Part shown: in pieces, positions 39,201 to 51,400 of the stretch
How positions within the stretch are numbered: position 1 is the first letter of the stretch
Layout of the letters: each line of letters starts with the position of its first letter
From: Hofstenia miamia
Taxonomy: Eukaryota > Xenacoelomorpha > Acoela
Assembly: GCA_004352715.1 (NCBI GenBank)
Contig: SCFE01000005.1
Location: forward strand, 677,556 to 741,555
Direction of reading: 5' to 3'
Length of the DNA stretch: 64,000 bases
Program-made: the position numbers and the translations under genes
Notes under the pieces: generated by a model
Database searches by the model: none
What the model was told of the DNA's origin: nothing
What the model saw: the letters and a program-made list of their open reading frames with translations, nothing else

Positions 39201-40522
39201 TTACATGAAGATGTTTAGGAAAATGTGCAGCTGTTGCCGTTACAACTGACTATGGATACATTCAGTGGCCAGAAACTAAAGCCCTTACTCAGTCAGCAGT
39301 TCCCTGTCCCTTTGGAGGTAAGGGCAGCACCCTAGGTGGCATTGACGCCGGTTATGCGTTTCGAGAGTGCCTCATTGATGATGAACAGGAAGAAATTAAA
39401 GCTGTTTGGGATTCTGATGGAGATGTGTCTAGATGCCATATTGTAAGCATTTCTTAAATTGTTTAATGAGCATTTGATATACTTGTTTATTCTGACAATA
39501 GCAGTTGTATGAAACTAATTTATTTTAATTAATAATTCTTGCAGTCCGGAATGTTCCTCTTAATTCCATGCCTAATTATTAATATTAAGTAGAAAATAGT
39601 GGCAAATGAACTTTTATTGAAAATGTGTGGTACTCCAAAATTGAGTTTTTCCTTCAAAATTTTATTTATTTTATCCCTCAGTGTATAATATCATTCAAAA
39701 TGTAAATGGTGCCAAATTTTTCAGCACTAAGACTTAATTTGATGATATTTTAAATACTTCAATAATATAAAGCAGCTTTTGTGTTGAGATGAAGCAGTAA
39801 GAGCAACTTTTCAGTGTTTCTCCCAAATATGGTTAAAAATTAAGAATATCAGCAACCATTCTCCTTTTGTAATTTAAAGCCATTTTGAACTAATTGGCTT
39901 TTGATATATATTATCGTTGAAGGTTCTTTATCAAATTTATTATTTAGGCTCCAGGGAAAGATTACAAATCTGCTCTAGAGATCATGACAGCTCTCCAGAC
40001 AACAACTAGAAATCTAAAGATCGATGCAAAATTGATAACCTATGCCTCTGTCGTACTAAACAGAATTCTTAATCAGTTTACCAAGGAATCTAGGGAAGTA
40101 AGTTTTTATTTTGCTTTAGAAAACCACATTTCCGATATTTTTCCACTATTTTGAAAACATAGTCTATATTTGCGGAATTGACATTTAAAATATACTAAGT
40201 TGTAAATAATCACATGTTACCTAAAGCTAAAATATCGCCTGTAGTTTTATAAACTTCTTTGTTCTTTTATATTCAATGTTTCTGCCTATTTCCTAATTTG
40301 TCTTCGCGTCATTTGTTTTAAATTATTCGAAGTAATTCAGTGTTAATATTTTGGATATTTTCTGATCAGCATTATTGTTTTGTATCCTAATTGACTATAG
40401 TCTTTGATCTCACAAATGTAAGATTTATTTATTAGAATCTTCAATTGTATTTTTTTACTTTTATATATATTGAGATACAAAATCTCCGTGGCTGTCATTC
40501 AAAATCGTTATGGCCGATTTAG

Positions 40523-40563
<41 letters not shown>

Positions 40564-42484
40564 TGATATGAAAAAATTTGAATCCCTACAAAGCAATAAT
40601 TGAGTAATTTTTCGGACTGTGAATGTGTAATATTATTTTTTAGCTTTCTAAGATTCACATCGAAGTCGTTAGCAAATTGATGGAGTCACCTCGCTCAGTT
40701 ATGGGGCAAGTTAGCCAGTCAAGTCAAACGTAAGCATTATTCAATTAAAATACTATTTTTAAATAATATTATTGGCGTGATAAATGCATTATCAAAATAA
40801 ATGTGTCATGTAATATAACACTTCTACAGACAGCATCCTAACAACTATAATTGCTATGAATTCCGCTGCTTTCAACAATACATTAGAGGAAATGTATATT
40901 GACAGAATTACAGCATCGAGCCATCCATGTGATTTTCGAAATATTCACACTTAGGAGATTATTCCAATTTGAAATCCGAGCGCTCTATTCGAATGTCGAC
41001 TGTAAAGGTCATTTTTGTTTTAAATAGTTCACTGATCAGCAGTCAAGTCGTCAGAAGCAAATATTTTACAAATGAGGCATTCATTAGTAAATGTTGACTA
41101 AATTCTCATTACCTGAGGAAATTCAGGAAATTACTGCAAAATAGCGCGACTTGTGCAATTTCACGTTTGTCCGTAATTTGTCAAAATTTATATAAAAAAT
41201 ATTGACATCGTAAGCACTGTATTTTCATTATAAGTTTGTTTTGCTTTCGCACTAAAAAATTCTTCCAAGATTTAAAGCAACTCGAATGACTTTAAAATTA
41301 AGAGGAATTTTTTTAGTTTCTCTCATGGCGTCATTTCTAATTTAGGAAAGCTATTTCTGTCCGTAAATTTAATAGAGTTTGGACAGTTCATAATTTTCAA
41401 AATCGATTAATGGTTTACTATACAAGGAGATTGCAAATTATTCCTTAAAGAGAAAATAGTAATTGTAGCAAAGTTTCTAACTTGAAATTACTTCTTTGAT
41501 TACAAAAAGTCAGCGCGACTGTATGTTGCAGTTTTTAAACGAGATTCCAATAAATTAGCACACAATTGATCGACTACGCGATTATAATGAAGGAATCGTC
41601 ACAACCCTACAATTTCTTAAAACTATATTAAACATTTGAGACTTAACTGAAGTATATGTTTATAATGCTGATTTAATGTTTCCTTTTAGGCATGTACAAT
41701 AGTCGTGAACTTATCAAATATCTATGGTTTGAAAGCGATTCATTTTCTTTTCGTAAATGTTATTAACAGTACTCGCACAGAAAGAAATAAATTGTGCACA
41801 TCTCGTATTTTGAGACAGAAATTGCTGTTTGTGTTTTGTGGGAGGTACATATCTCATTCATCGCCTCCTGAGAGCGCTATTTGCTCTCATAAATTTATAA
41901 GTTTATTGGCCTATATTGTTCGATCTCATAGCAGTGCTTTCAAGAAAATATGTAGTTATGTTTTAGTAAGCGTCCCTGTACATTTGCACCTGCAAACACG
42001 CCCAATTTAAATATTCATTAAGAATGGAAATTAATTGCAGTATATGTTTTAATAGACAGCCTACATATGCGAAGGAAGTCCTATTTTGTGTTTGATTTCG
42101 AACACATCAACGAAATAAATAATATAACTGAAAATGTAGATGTTTGTTATTCTGGCCAACATAGCCTAAATTATTTTTATAAAAAGTTTTTGAAAACTCG
42201 TAATGTAAGCGCAAAATGTCAATGTTTGTTTTAGAATATTGTCTGATCTGGAGACTTTGGCTAACAAGTTTGTAATGAATGCTAGTGTTCCACAAATCGC
42301 CTTCTCTTCTTCCAATCTTCAACTACGTATTGTCAACATAAACCGTGACGTTGCACGCAAAGATGGATATGATTTTAAAATCGTAAGATGCTTTTGAATT
42401 ATAAATTTCCCGTAACCTCTTTTCCTAATAAGTCATTATTTTCAAGTTTGGACTTCACTATTGTATTGAAGTGGTAGAAATATT

Positions 42485-42525
<41 letters not shown>

Positions 42526-42611
42526 AACTTTTATATATATAAAATCATTTCTTCCGCATATTTAATAGTTTTCTAANAGAAACTATTAGAGGTACTAAAT
42601 TGCTATTGCAA

Positions 42612-42647
<36 letters not shown>

Positions 42648-43001
42648 AACTTTTATATATATAAAATAATTTCTTCCGCATATTTAATAGTTTTCTAATC
42701 ATTAAACTGATTTTCCACATGTTTGTCATCTTAAATTAGAAATTCGGAAACGTATTTGGAAATCTAGCTAGTAAACACCAAAATTGGCTGGGTGTTTTTT
42801 CAAAATGTGCTTGAAAAAAAATTTAAGCAATTTTAATTCTTGCTTATTCTAAAAACTACCATGAATTCGCATTCAAGCACAATATTATGCTTTTGTCTGC
42901 AACGTAAACGATTTATTTATAATTTGTAAAAAAAAATGCAAGATATAAACAATGTAGTGAATACGGTTGTTGCCTTACTTAATGTTTATGGAAATATATA
43001 A

Positions 43002-43040
<39 letters not shown>

Positions 43041-46000
43041 TAGTATGTTATTATTTTGTTGATAATGCGGAATTAGTTACTGTCAATAATTTATGGATTG
43101 ATATCTTTTGATTTCTTTCAAAATTCAATACATTATTGAAAAACGGCCTTTAATTCTACTGAATTATTGGTTCTTATACAAAGTAATAACTTGATCATGA
43201 GTCTAATTTCTAACATGTCCTCTATAGTCTGTTATGTGGCAGACTGAGAATCACTTCTAGTTCTGTGCATATTTTGTGATTTCGTATCCGTATTTGAACT
43301 GACAATGGGAAACAAATTCTTTCTCCCTGCTTTCCTTCAACGAAAAATTGCTATCCGCTGAGAATTTTTACACTTTCGCGCCAATCAGCATTTCAGAATC
43401 GTTTTCTATTATTGGAATGTTTTGCATGCATTTGGTATTTAATTATGTTGCCTATTGGCTAACGGCTGATTTTTCAATTCTCTAATCGGATTATCACTAA
43501 CTGATACTAATACAGTTAATTAATTTCCACACCCTGTCTTATGTTTAATCCTACAGCTTCAGCCTGATCTCTACCGATCAAACGCTTTCTTCATATCCAA
43601 TTAATTATCATATACCCAATAACGAGAGATATTGAAACGGAATTTCGAATGCTCGATCACTTTGCGTCCAATTGCGCCAAAAAGCCACCTGATCTCACTG
43701 TCTTTAATCGCTTCTAATTTACATTGGCTTCGTTCTTCAGACTTCAGCGTTCATACCTCGCCCACCAGATAAGGTACCTTTTCCAAAATCTCACTTCTCA
43801 TATTCAAGCAGGCGGTTTATATGAATTTCTCTTATCATTTAATTAGGTCTGGTTAATATTTAATGGATTTTGTTGCTATCTATTTTAATTCCTTGCCCAT
43901 TAAACCCAAACCTCGAGATGTTGTGACTAAAATTAGCAACTAAGGTCGGTGATATAGATACTCTAAAATTTTATTTATTTTCATTTCTTATGCTTAAACT
44001 TTTACTTTTTTTCTTCAAAATTTTACAATATTTTTATTTCTTTTTTATAAATAATCAATGACGATATTGATAGAAAATAGATGAAGTACACTTACACAGT
44101 CTGTTACTTCAAAATGTCGTCATTAGGCTTAATTTATGTACAGAAATCGGCTGTCATCCCTGCGCAATATAGTGGTTTTTTATGCTAGACATAAACTGTT
44201 GAATGACTGCTATTTAATAAACTTACTGTTTCCAGTATAGACTTTGAAATGAATTCCTTTTACCATAAAATGTCATACTTATTTGATATTCTCTCAATTG
44301 CATTCTTGAAAGTAACTGTCACTCAACTTCTCTATTTTGAGTTCTGTATGGAATGTGTTAAATTTCCCCTTCAATCTTATGCTACCTTCCATGCATTTTT
44401 CAAAATTACACGCACATTACCAACTGGTCTAAACATTTTCGTTGATTTTTTAAGGGTGTTTTTGTTTGTTTTAGCAAGTGCTTAGACGTTTTTGAGATAT
44501 ATTCATCTTCGAGAACTGTCTTTACCAACATGGGCATACATATGCATACATATGCATTTATGTGATATAAAAAAATGGAAGTTATATTATTTTTTATTTT
44601 GCAACGCAATAAGTATCTAATCCAATGGGATCTGGAACCAAATATTTTAGTGGGAATGGGCCCATCATGGAAGGAAATAGAACCACTAAGAAAGGGTTTT
44701 GTTAATAATTTTTGGATTATTTATGTAAATGATGTGGATCTAGTAGTTGTTAAGGGATCACATGGATCCAGAATATTTAACAAGACTTAGATCAAATACA
44801 TTTCGACTTCTTGGAACTTGCGCGTCTTCCTGAATCTTAAAAATATCTTCCCTTTAAAATGTGGGTTTTGAATTACATGGTGTCAACATGGGTATATCAG
44901 ATTCACCTGAGTGAATTTTCCATCGTTTTTTCTGCCAGTTATAGATTTTGAGTGTAGTAAAATGTTTGAGATTGCTTTTCGATAACCGTTGCAGATGCTT
45001 TGCAGAATGACCTTTGATCTTTGTCGAGTGAATAATTTCACTTTCTTGCATTATTTAATTTTTCAAAGATTTTTAAAATCGCTCCTTATCACTGCTTTCA
45101 ATGTATTTCAGAATTATACCTGCTAGAGGCATTTAGTCCTCTAGCTTCTTTGTGATTATATTAACAAAATCAGCAAATTGAATTTTTTAGCATTTAGATT
45201 TTGCTTAAATTTTTTTGTTGGTTATGTTTACTTAAATGTGTTCTTGATGCGGTACTATCATTAATATTTAAGTATAGATAAATTTACGAAATATCATGTT
45301 TTGCACGTACCAATAATTTTAGTTAACATGAACCCAATCCTTTTATATAATATTATATATGAATTTTCATTTATTTAGAAAAATTAAATCCATTTTTAAG
45401 TGAGCTATTGATTTTGGAAGCACCATTCGAGCATTTAAAAAACAGTCCAAACAAAGGCGACCTAATTCCAAAATGAAATGAATTGGCATGAAACCCTGAT
45501 GAAATTGATCGCAATTTTGTGTGCTCATTTTGGCAATTTTTTTGCCCATTTTAATGTTTCCATCTATTCTTTACTTTCTTATTTAATGTTAGATGCGGGG
45601 AACAATTGTCATTACATAACTGTAAAAATTTGTAGTATTACTTTGGGAGTACAATTTTAATATTCTCCTGGTTTTGTTAGGCTAAAAATAGGGTCTCAAA
45701 TTTAGATGAGTGGGATGAATTTACTTATTTTCCAAAATTAGACAANNNNNNNNNNNNNNNNNNNNNATTCTTTACTTTCTTATTTAATGTTAGATGCGGG
45801 GAACAATTGTCATTACATAACTGTAAAAATTTGTAGTATTACTTTGGGAGTACAATTTTAATATTCTCCTGGTTTTGTTAGGCTAAAAATAGGGTCTCAA
45901 ATTTAGATGAGTGGGATGAATTTACTTATTTTCCAAAATTAGACAACTAAGCACATCGCTGTATTTATTTATTGTGTTTTACGAATTCCCCTTGGAATTC

Positions 46001-48461
46001 AAATTATAAACTTCATCATGCTAATGAAACTAATTCCCCGACCTATAACTCGTAAATATTCTTAAATTCGTATTTATTTTTTTAATTTAAATAAGTCCGA
46101 CGCTCATGAAACCTAACGTTAAGATTGATTAACAGAGTTTTCCATTCCCAAGGAAACGAGGAAGACTGGAAAGTCAAGCATTCTTAACGTGTAGTACATT
46201 TTTAAAGTTCCTCATTAATTAGAGCAACTATTGTTTATTTCTTGCTTTAATCTCTTTTCAAAACAAATTTCTTGGAGTGAGCTCAGAAAATTCAATATCA
46301 AGTAAAAATATCGATTTTTTGTGGTAGCCTCATTTTTTCAGTTTAATTAATTCATGAATTTCTGCTTTTGTGACACCTATTTAAAGAATCTTTTCTTCTT
46401 CCAGTTACACTTCTTCGGGCAATATTAATTAGAAAAATGTTGAATTTACTTCTTCTGAGAGTATGTGAAAATTGTTTCAAACTTGATCTACATTATGTCC
46501 TTAGGTTAAGTCGAAGCAGATTTAAATTTTAACACCTTGCTTTCTTGCTTTACGAGTTGCATTTTATATTAGCAACACTCAACATTTTATTCCATTACTT
46601 TAATTTTAGTTTTAACAGATGCGATTCCCACTTTTCGTTGCAAAAAATAGGTTTAATTCGTTCGAATGAATAATATATCCTCATGTTGTTGATCACTATT
46701 AGCCTTAAAAGGCTTCGGATATTTTTATTGCATTTTGTTGGATGCATTAAGTTAGTATGAATTATTCCAACCGTTATGTTAAGGAAGCTACCTTCTCAGT
46801 TCTTAGAAATTTTCAATGCTGCACATGAGTTTTAGAAATATCGCAAGAGTACAAAAAAATTTTGTATTATATATATATATATATATATAAAGAGGGAGGA
46901 GAGTCTTTTAGAAATATAGTTTAATCTGAATTTTTTTTGTAAATTATAGAAAAAAAATTTTATTTTATCAAATTTATGTAGCGCCTCCTTCCTTGCTGTT
47001 AAACAAATGATAGTCTATCAGAAGGAAATTATTTGAAACTCTTTCCCTTAGACTGTTTTTATCTTCCTTTGTAATTTTTTATAACCTATTTTACATGTAA
47101 TTTATTTTTTTGAAAATGCTTACACTTTGTACAGATTTAACAAACCTATTTTAAGTCTGTCACTCAAAGCGAAAAATAAGTCAAGTTGACCTACAACAAT
47201 TTAGTTACCAGTTTTCTTATTTTGAATACTGAAGCTTTATTTTGTAGTAAATCTGCTTATGATTGGTCATTATTTGTCAAAAGTAAGGACTTTTTTTATT
47301 TAGATATATTTTGGAATTTACTACAGAACATTAAGTATCTATGAACCAAGACTCATCATGCAGTATTGTATTCTTGGTGGTCAATTTTCAATTCTTTTTG
47401 TTTCGATAAAAATATCTGTTTTTAGAAATCATTATCTGTAAAAACTTTCATTTAGATTTTATTAATTTTGAAATTTATAAATTCACTTGAATTTTTTTAT
47501 TCAAGATATAATTCTTTGGATACATATGCATAATAGTGATTTCTTCAGAAGTTATTTACATAATTGCATAACTTATTAAAATTTCATTTTATCTATATGC
47601 TTATACTGAGTTATAAATGAAAATGACTCTTAATCCTTTGCAGCCAACTGGTGCACCATCAGTTTACCTCCCGCCTGCTCTCTTCCGTTCAGAAGAGCAA
47701 CCCATAGTGTTCCCCAGTCGTCGGGTAGCTTTCATCGCATTTACTACTGACGTACTCTTCGTTCCACGCGATCCCAGCGACGAATTCAAATCAGCAAACG
47801 AGCAAGTCATCGACATTCTCCTGAAAGACGAGGAGTATTTACGTGATCTTACCAATAATCCTGTGCGATTGACCTTTGCTTCAAAGCAGCAATTAAAAGT
47901 AAGTCAGTTTTAAGCATAATTCTTAAAAACAAATATTGAAAAGTATTCTTGAATAATTTTTTTTCATGACATGAATGCTATATAACCTAAATGCGGGGCT
48001 TCTTTTCATAAGAGAGCCAACTTTTTAAATTACTTAAGTAGTTTACCTCCAATTGAAAGTGAATTATTTTCTCAGCACATTATTATAATAATCGAAGTCT
48101 TATGTATTACATTAAATCTGCATTTATCTTGCAAGATGTTTTCATGAAGAACACTTCATTAATTTGCAGTTCTAATCATAGATAGAAAAATCATATACTT
48201 TAATATAAAGTAAGGAGTTCAAGCTACACCTGAAATATTATCACTTCCGATCACTACACTTTTATACTATGTTTTAATATCAACACACAATGTGCCAGAT
48301 AGCATTTGAACTGACACTCATTTAACATTTCAAAATCCTGAATTTTGAGATTTTCATTCAAATTTTTAATGGCAATAAATATCGTATAGGCTGTTTAATG
48401 GATTAATTCGGAATAACTATTGAACTGTCTTTGGGAAAAATAGACATTTTCTTCAGGTCGA

Positions 48462-48492
<31 letters not shown>

Positions 48493-51400
48493 TACTGACC
48501 GCTGTGGACAAAACTGAGCCTTCATTTGACCGCTGTGTACAACCAAATTTTGATAATGACCGCGACCGCTCTGCTCAAAAGGTTTGAAAGGACCATAAAT
48601 TATTGGTCCAAGGCCAAATTTCATGTAAATTATTGCTCCCACATGCATAAAAAGACATATCCCAGTAAATATTCATATCCCATCTTGTTTACCTGTGATC
48701 CCATGGGATACATTTCATTTGGAAACGGAATTTTGAAAATATTATGAAGATTTTTTTGGAATCTAAGTTCCCACGTTCTTCTTTGAAGGTCCCAGTCCCA
48801 TTTTGGTACCAAGTGCGACGAAATTTTAATTTCCTGGGCATTGAAACTAGTAAATCACTCGGGAATAGTGGGTCATGTAGCACTTCACAGCGGAACTTCC
48901 CAATTTTGATAATGACCGCTATGCACGAAAGGTCTGAAAGGACCATAAATTATTGGTCCAAGACCAAGTTTCATGTAAATTATTGGTCCCACATGCATAA
49001 AAAGACATATCCCAGTAAATATTCTTATTCCATCATGTTTACCTGTGATCCCATGGGATACATTTCATTTGGAAACGGAATTTTGAAAATATTATGAAGA
49101 TTTTTTTGGAATCTAAGTTCCCACGTTCTTCTTTGAAGGTCCCAGTCCCATTTTGGTACCAAGTGCGACGAAATTTTAATTTCCTGGGCATTGAAACTAG
49201 TAAATCACTCGGGAATAGTGGGTCATGTAGCACTTCACAGCGGAACTTCCCAATTTTGATAATGACCGCTATGCACGAAAGGTCTGAAAGGACCATAAAT
49301 TATTGGTCCAAGACCAAGTTTCATGTAAATTATTGGTCCCACATGCATAAAAAGACATATCCCAGTAAATATTCTTATTCCATCATGTTTACCTGTGATC
49401 CCATGGGATACATTTCATTTGGAAACGGAATTTTGAAAAAATTATGAAGATTTTTTTGGAATCTGAGGTCCCAGTCCCATTTTGGTACCAAGTGCGTCGA
49501 AATTTTAATTTCCTGGGCATTGAAACTACTAAATCCCATGGGAATAGCGGGTCATGTAGCACTTCACAGTGGAAATTCCTAAAGTTACCCACAGAAAATC
49601 GGCTGTTGGGGCTAAAAGCCTCAAACTTCGCATAGATGTGCTCAACATGGATACAATTATCACTGTATAGTCAAAGTCCACATAACTCAAAAATTGGGGA
49701 TTTCTGAATGGAAAAACCGCTGTGTACCAGAGCATTGTCGTGTACCACTTTTTTCGTATACCGGTATTATCGTGTATTAAAGCTCTCGTGTATCGGTTTT
49801 TCGTGTATTTAGGAGTCGTGTATTTTCATGTATTTTCGTGTATTTAGGAAATCTTATTAAACCCAGAAAAATTTATTCTTCAAAAGAAATTTGCACTAGG
49901 CATTCTAAATTTTTGGGTAAAATTGAGCTGCGTTTATCGCTGGAGCGAGGCTTACATATCGAAAACATCCGTTCAACGAAACTACTGCTTGCGGGTATGG
50001 CCAGAATTTCATAAACAGCATTTTTGAAATCACTGCACATGGGGGACTGCTCCCAGAATTTTACAATCTCGTCGTTTACCAAAGCACCATCTAGATAGGA
50101 AAGTAAAAAATTTTCCTGTGGCTTAGAAGACCTTTGAATCAACAAATTAGCCCCAAAATCGAGTAACTTTTTCTTTGACGGCAGAGATTCTACAACTTCC
50201 GGAGAGTCTCTTTCACTCAAGTGGGGATCAAAATGAGATAAAAACATTCGTCGGCACTGCTCGGTTTCAAACCGAAAAAACGAATTATCTGAATCGCAGA
50301 ATGCTTCGGATCGAGGATCGTTGCAACAATCAGCAATGTATCAGTTCTAACAAAATCAAAATGAGAAATAAGTGATGTCACACATCGTTCCTTCATTTCA
50401 TTCACCGAAGCTATTTCTGTAGAAAAACTTGTTCAAGCATTTGCAAAACAGGAATGACTCGGTGGATATTGATCGTAGCAGTTTGTAGAAGATCGGTTGC
50501 ATCCTTGACATACTCTAAAATTTCGCATAATTTGGACAGTTCTTTTTTCAATATCGCGAAGTCTCAGATCGCTTCTATCACACTCAGTCAGCGCTTCGTT
50601 TATTTGAGTCGAATTTTTCAGAACATGGGCAACTAGTCTGAATTCAGAATTCCAGCGAGTCTCATTCGGTTTTGGCACGGACAGATCCAATTGATACCTG
50701 AAGTGCGAGCTTCGATGAGAAAGCGCAGCAATCTTATGGCACTTTCCTATTGCTCGGGACATCGTGGCGTAGTCATTTAGTTCTTTTGGGACATCTTTCA
50801 CGACTAGTTGTAATGTATGACTCGCACAAACAGCCCAATTTCGTGTCGTCACTTCTGTATTCAGAGCTTCGACAATAGGAAGATCTTCCGATTCATTTTG
50901 ATCAGTGGAAAGTGATGTCTGGAAACATGCCTTCATCTTTGCTGCATTATCCGTAGTCACATGAAAAGGAATTATTCCATACTTGAAAAGTTCGTCTTCG
51001 TATTTCAGCGAAATGTTCAGAGAAGTGTGCGGAGGAGGTAGCTCGACGAGGAATAGACAACCACTCTTGTAGTTGAGCTCTGGATCAAGATAATGCACTG
51101 TGCACCCGACATAGGCTGTACCATTTGCTGATGTCCAGCAGCCAAGTGTCAGGGAGGGCTTCCTACCTGTAGTCTGGATAGCGTTCTTCATTTCTGTTCT
51201 TAAAATTTCTGCCCGCTCGCGAATATTTTTGATATTGGTTCTATATCCAATTAGTTTGAAAGCTGGCTGGGATACTTTCAGGAAATCCCTGAACCATGGA
51301 CGCTCCACGATGGTCAAGGGAAGACCGCCTTTTGCACATAAATCTGCTGCAATTGACATCTCAACTGCCTTCTGGCTCGCAAACTTGTAGGAGCTTTCTA

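Larger units (their letters stand above)
42383..47643 (+). other. Receptor intron 12
   Basis: 5.3 kb, GTAAGA..CTTTGCAG. It contains several (TA)n runs (42488-42518, 42617-42643, 43008-43037, 46868-46888), a local duplication at 42481-42700 with a single N at 42577, and a 180-bp duplication across an N gap. No gene was recognised. The ORF at 44575-44790 has no known motif. Confidence 0.75.

Noticed and set aside
40830-40925. Exon-like segment after TTCTACAG between receptor exons 11 and 12
   Set aside because: In the phase left by exon 11 it meets a TGA after about 27 codons, while exon 12 joins exon 11 directly in phase.
48526-49592. Repeated ORFs of 60-117 codons on both strands in the 350-bp array
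   Set aside because: They recur because the DNA is tandemly repeated. The period is not a multiple of three and no protein motif is present.
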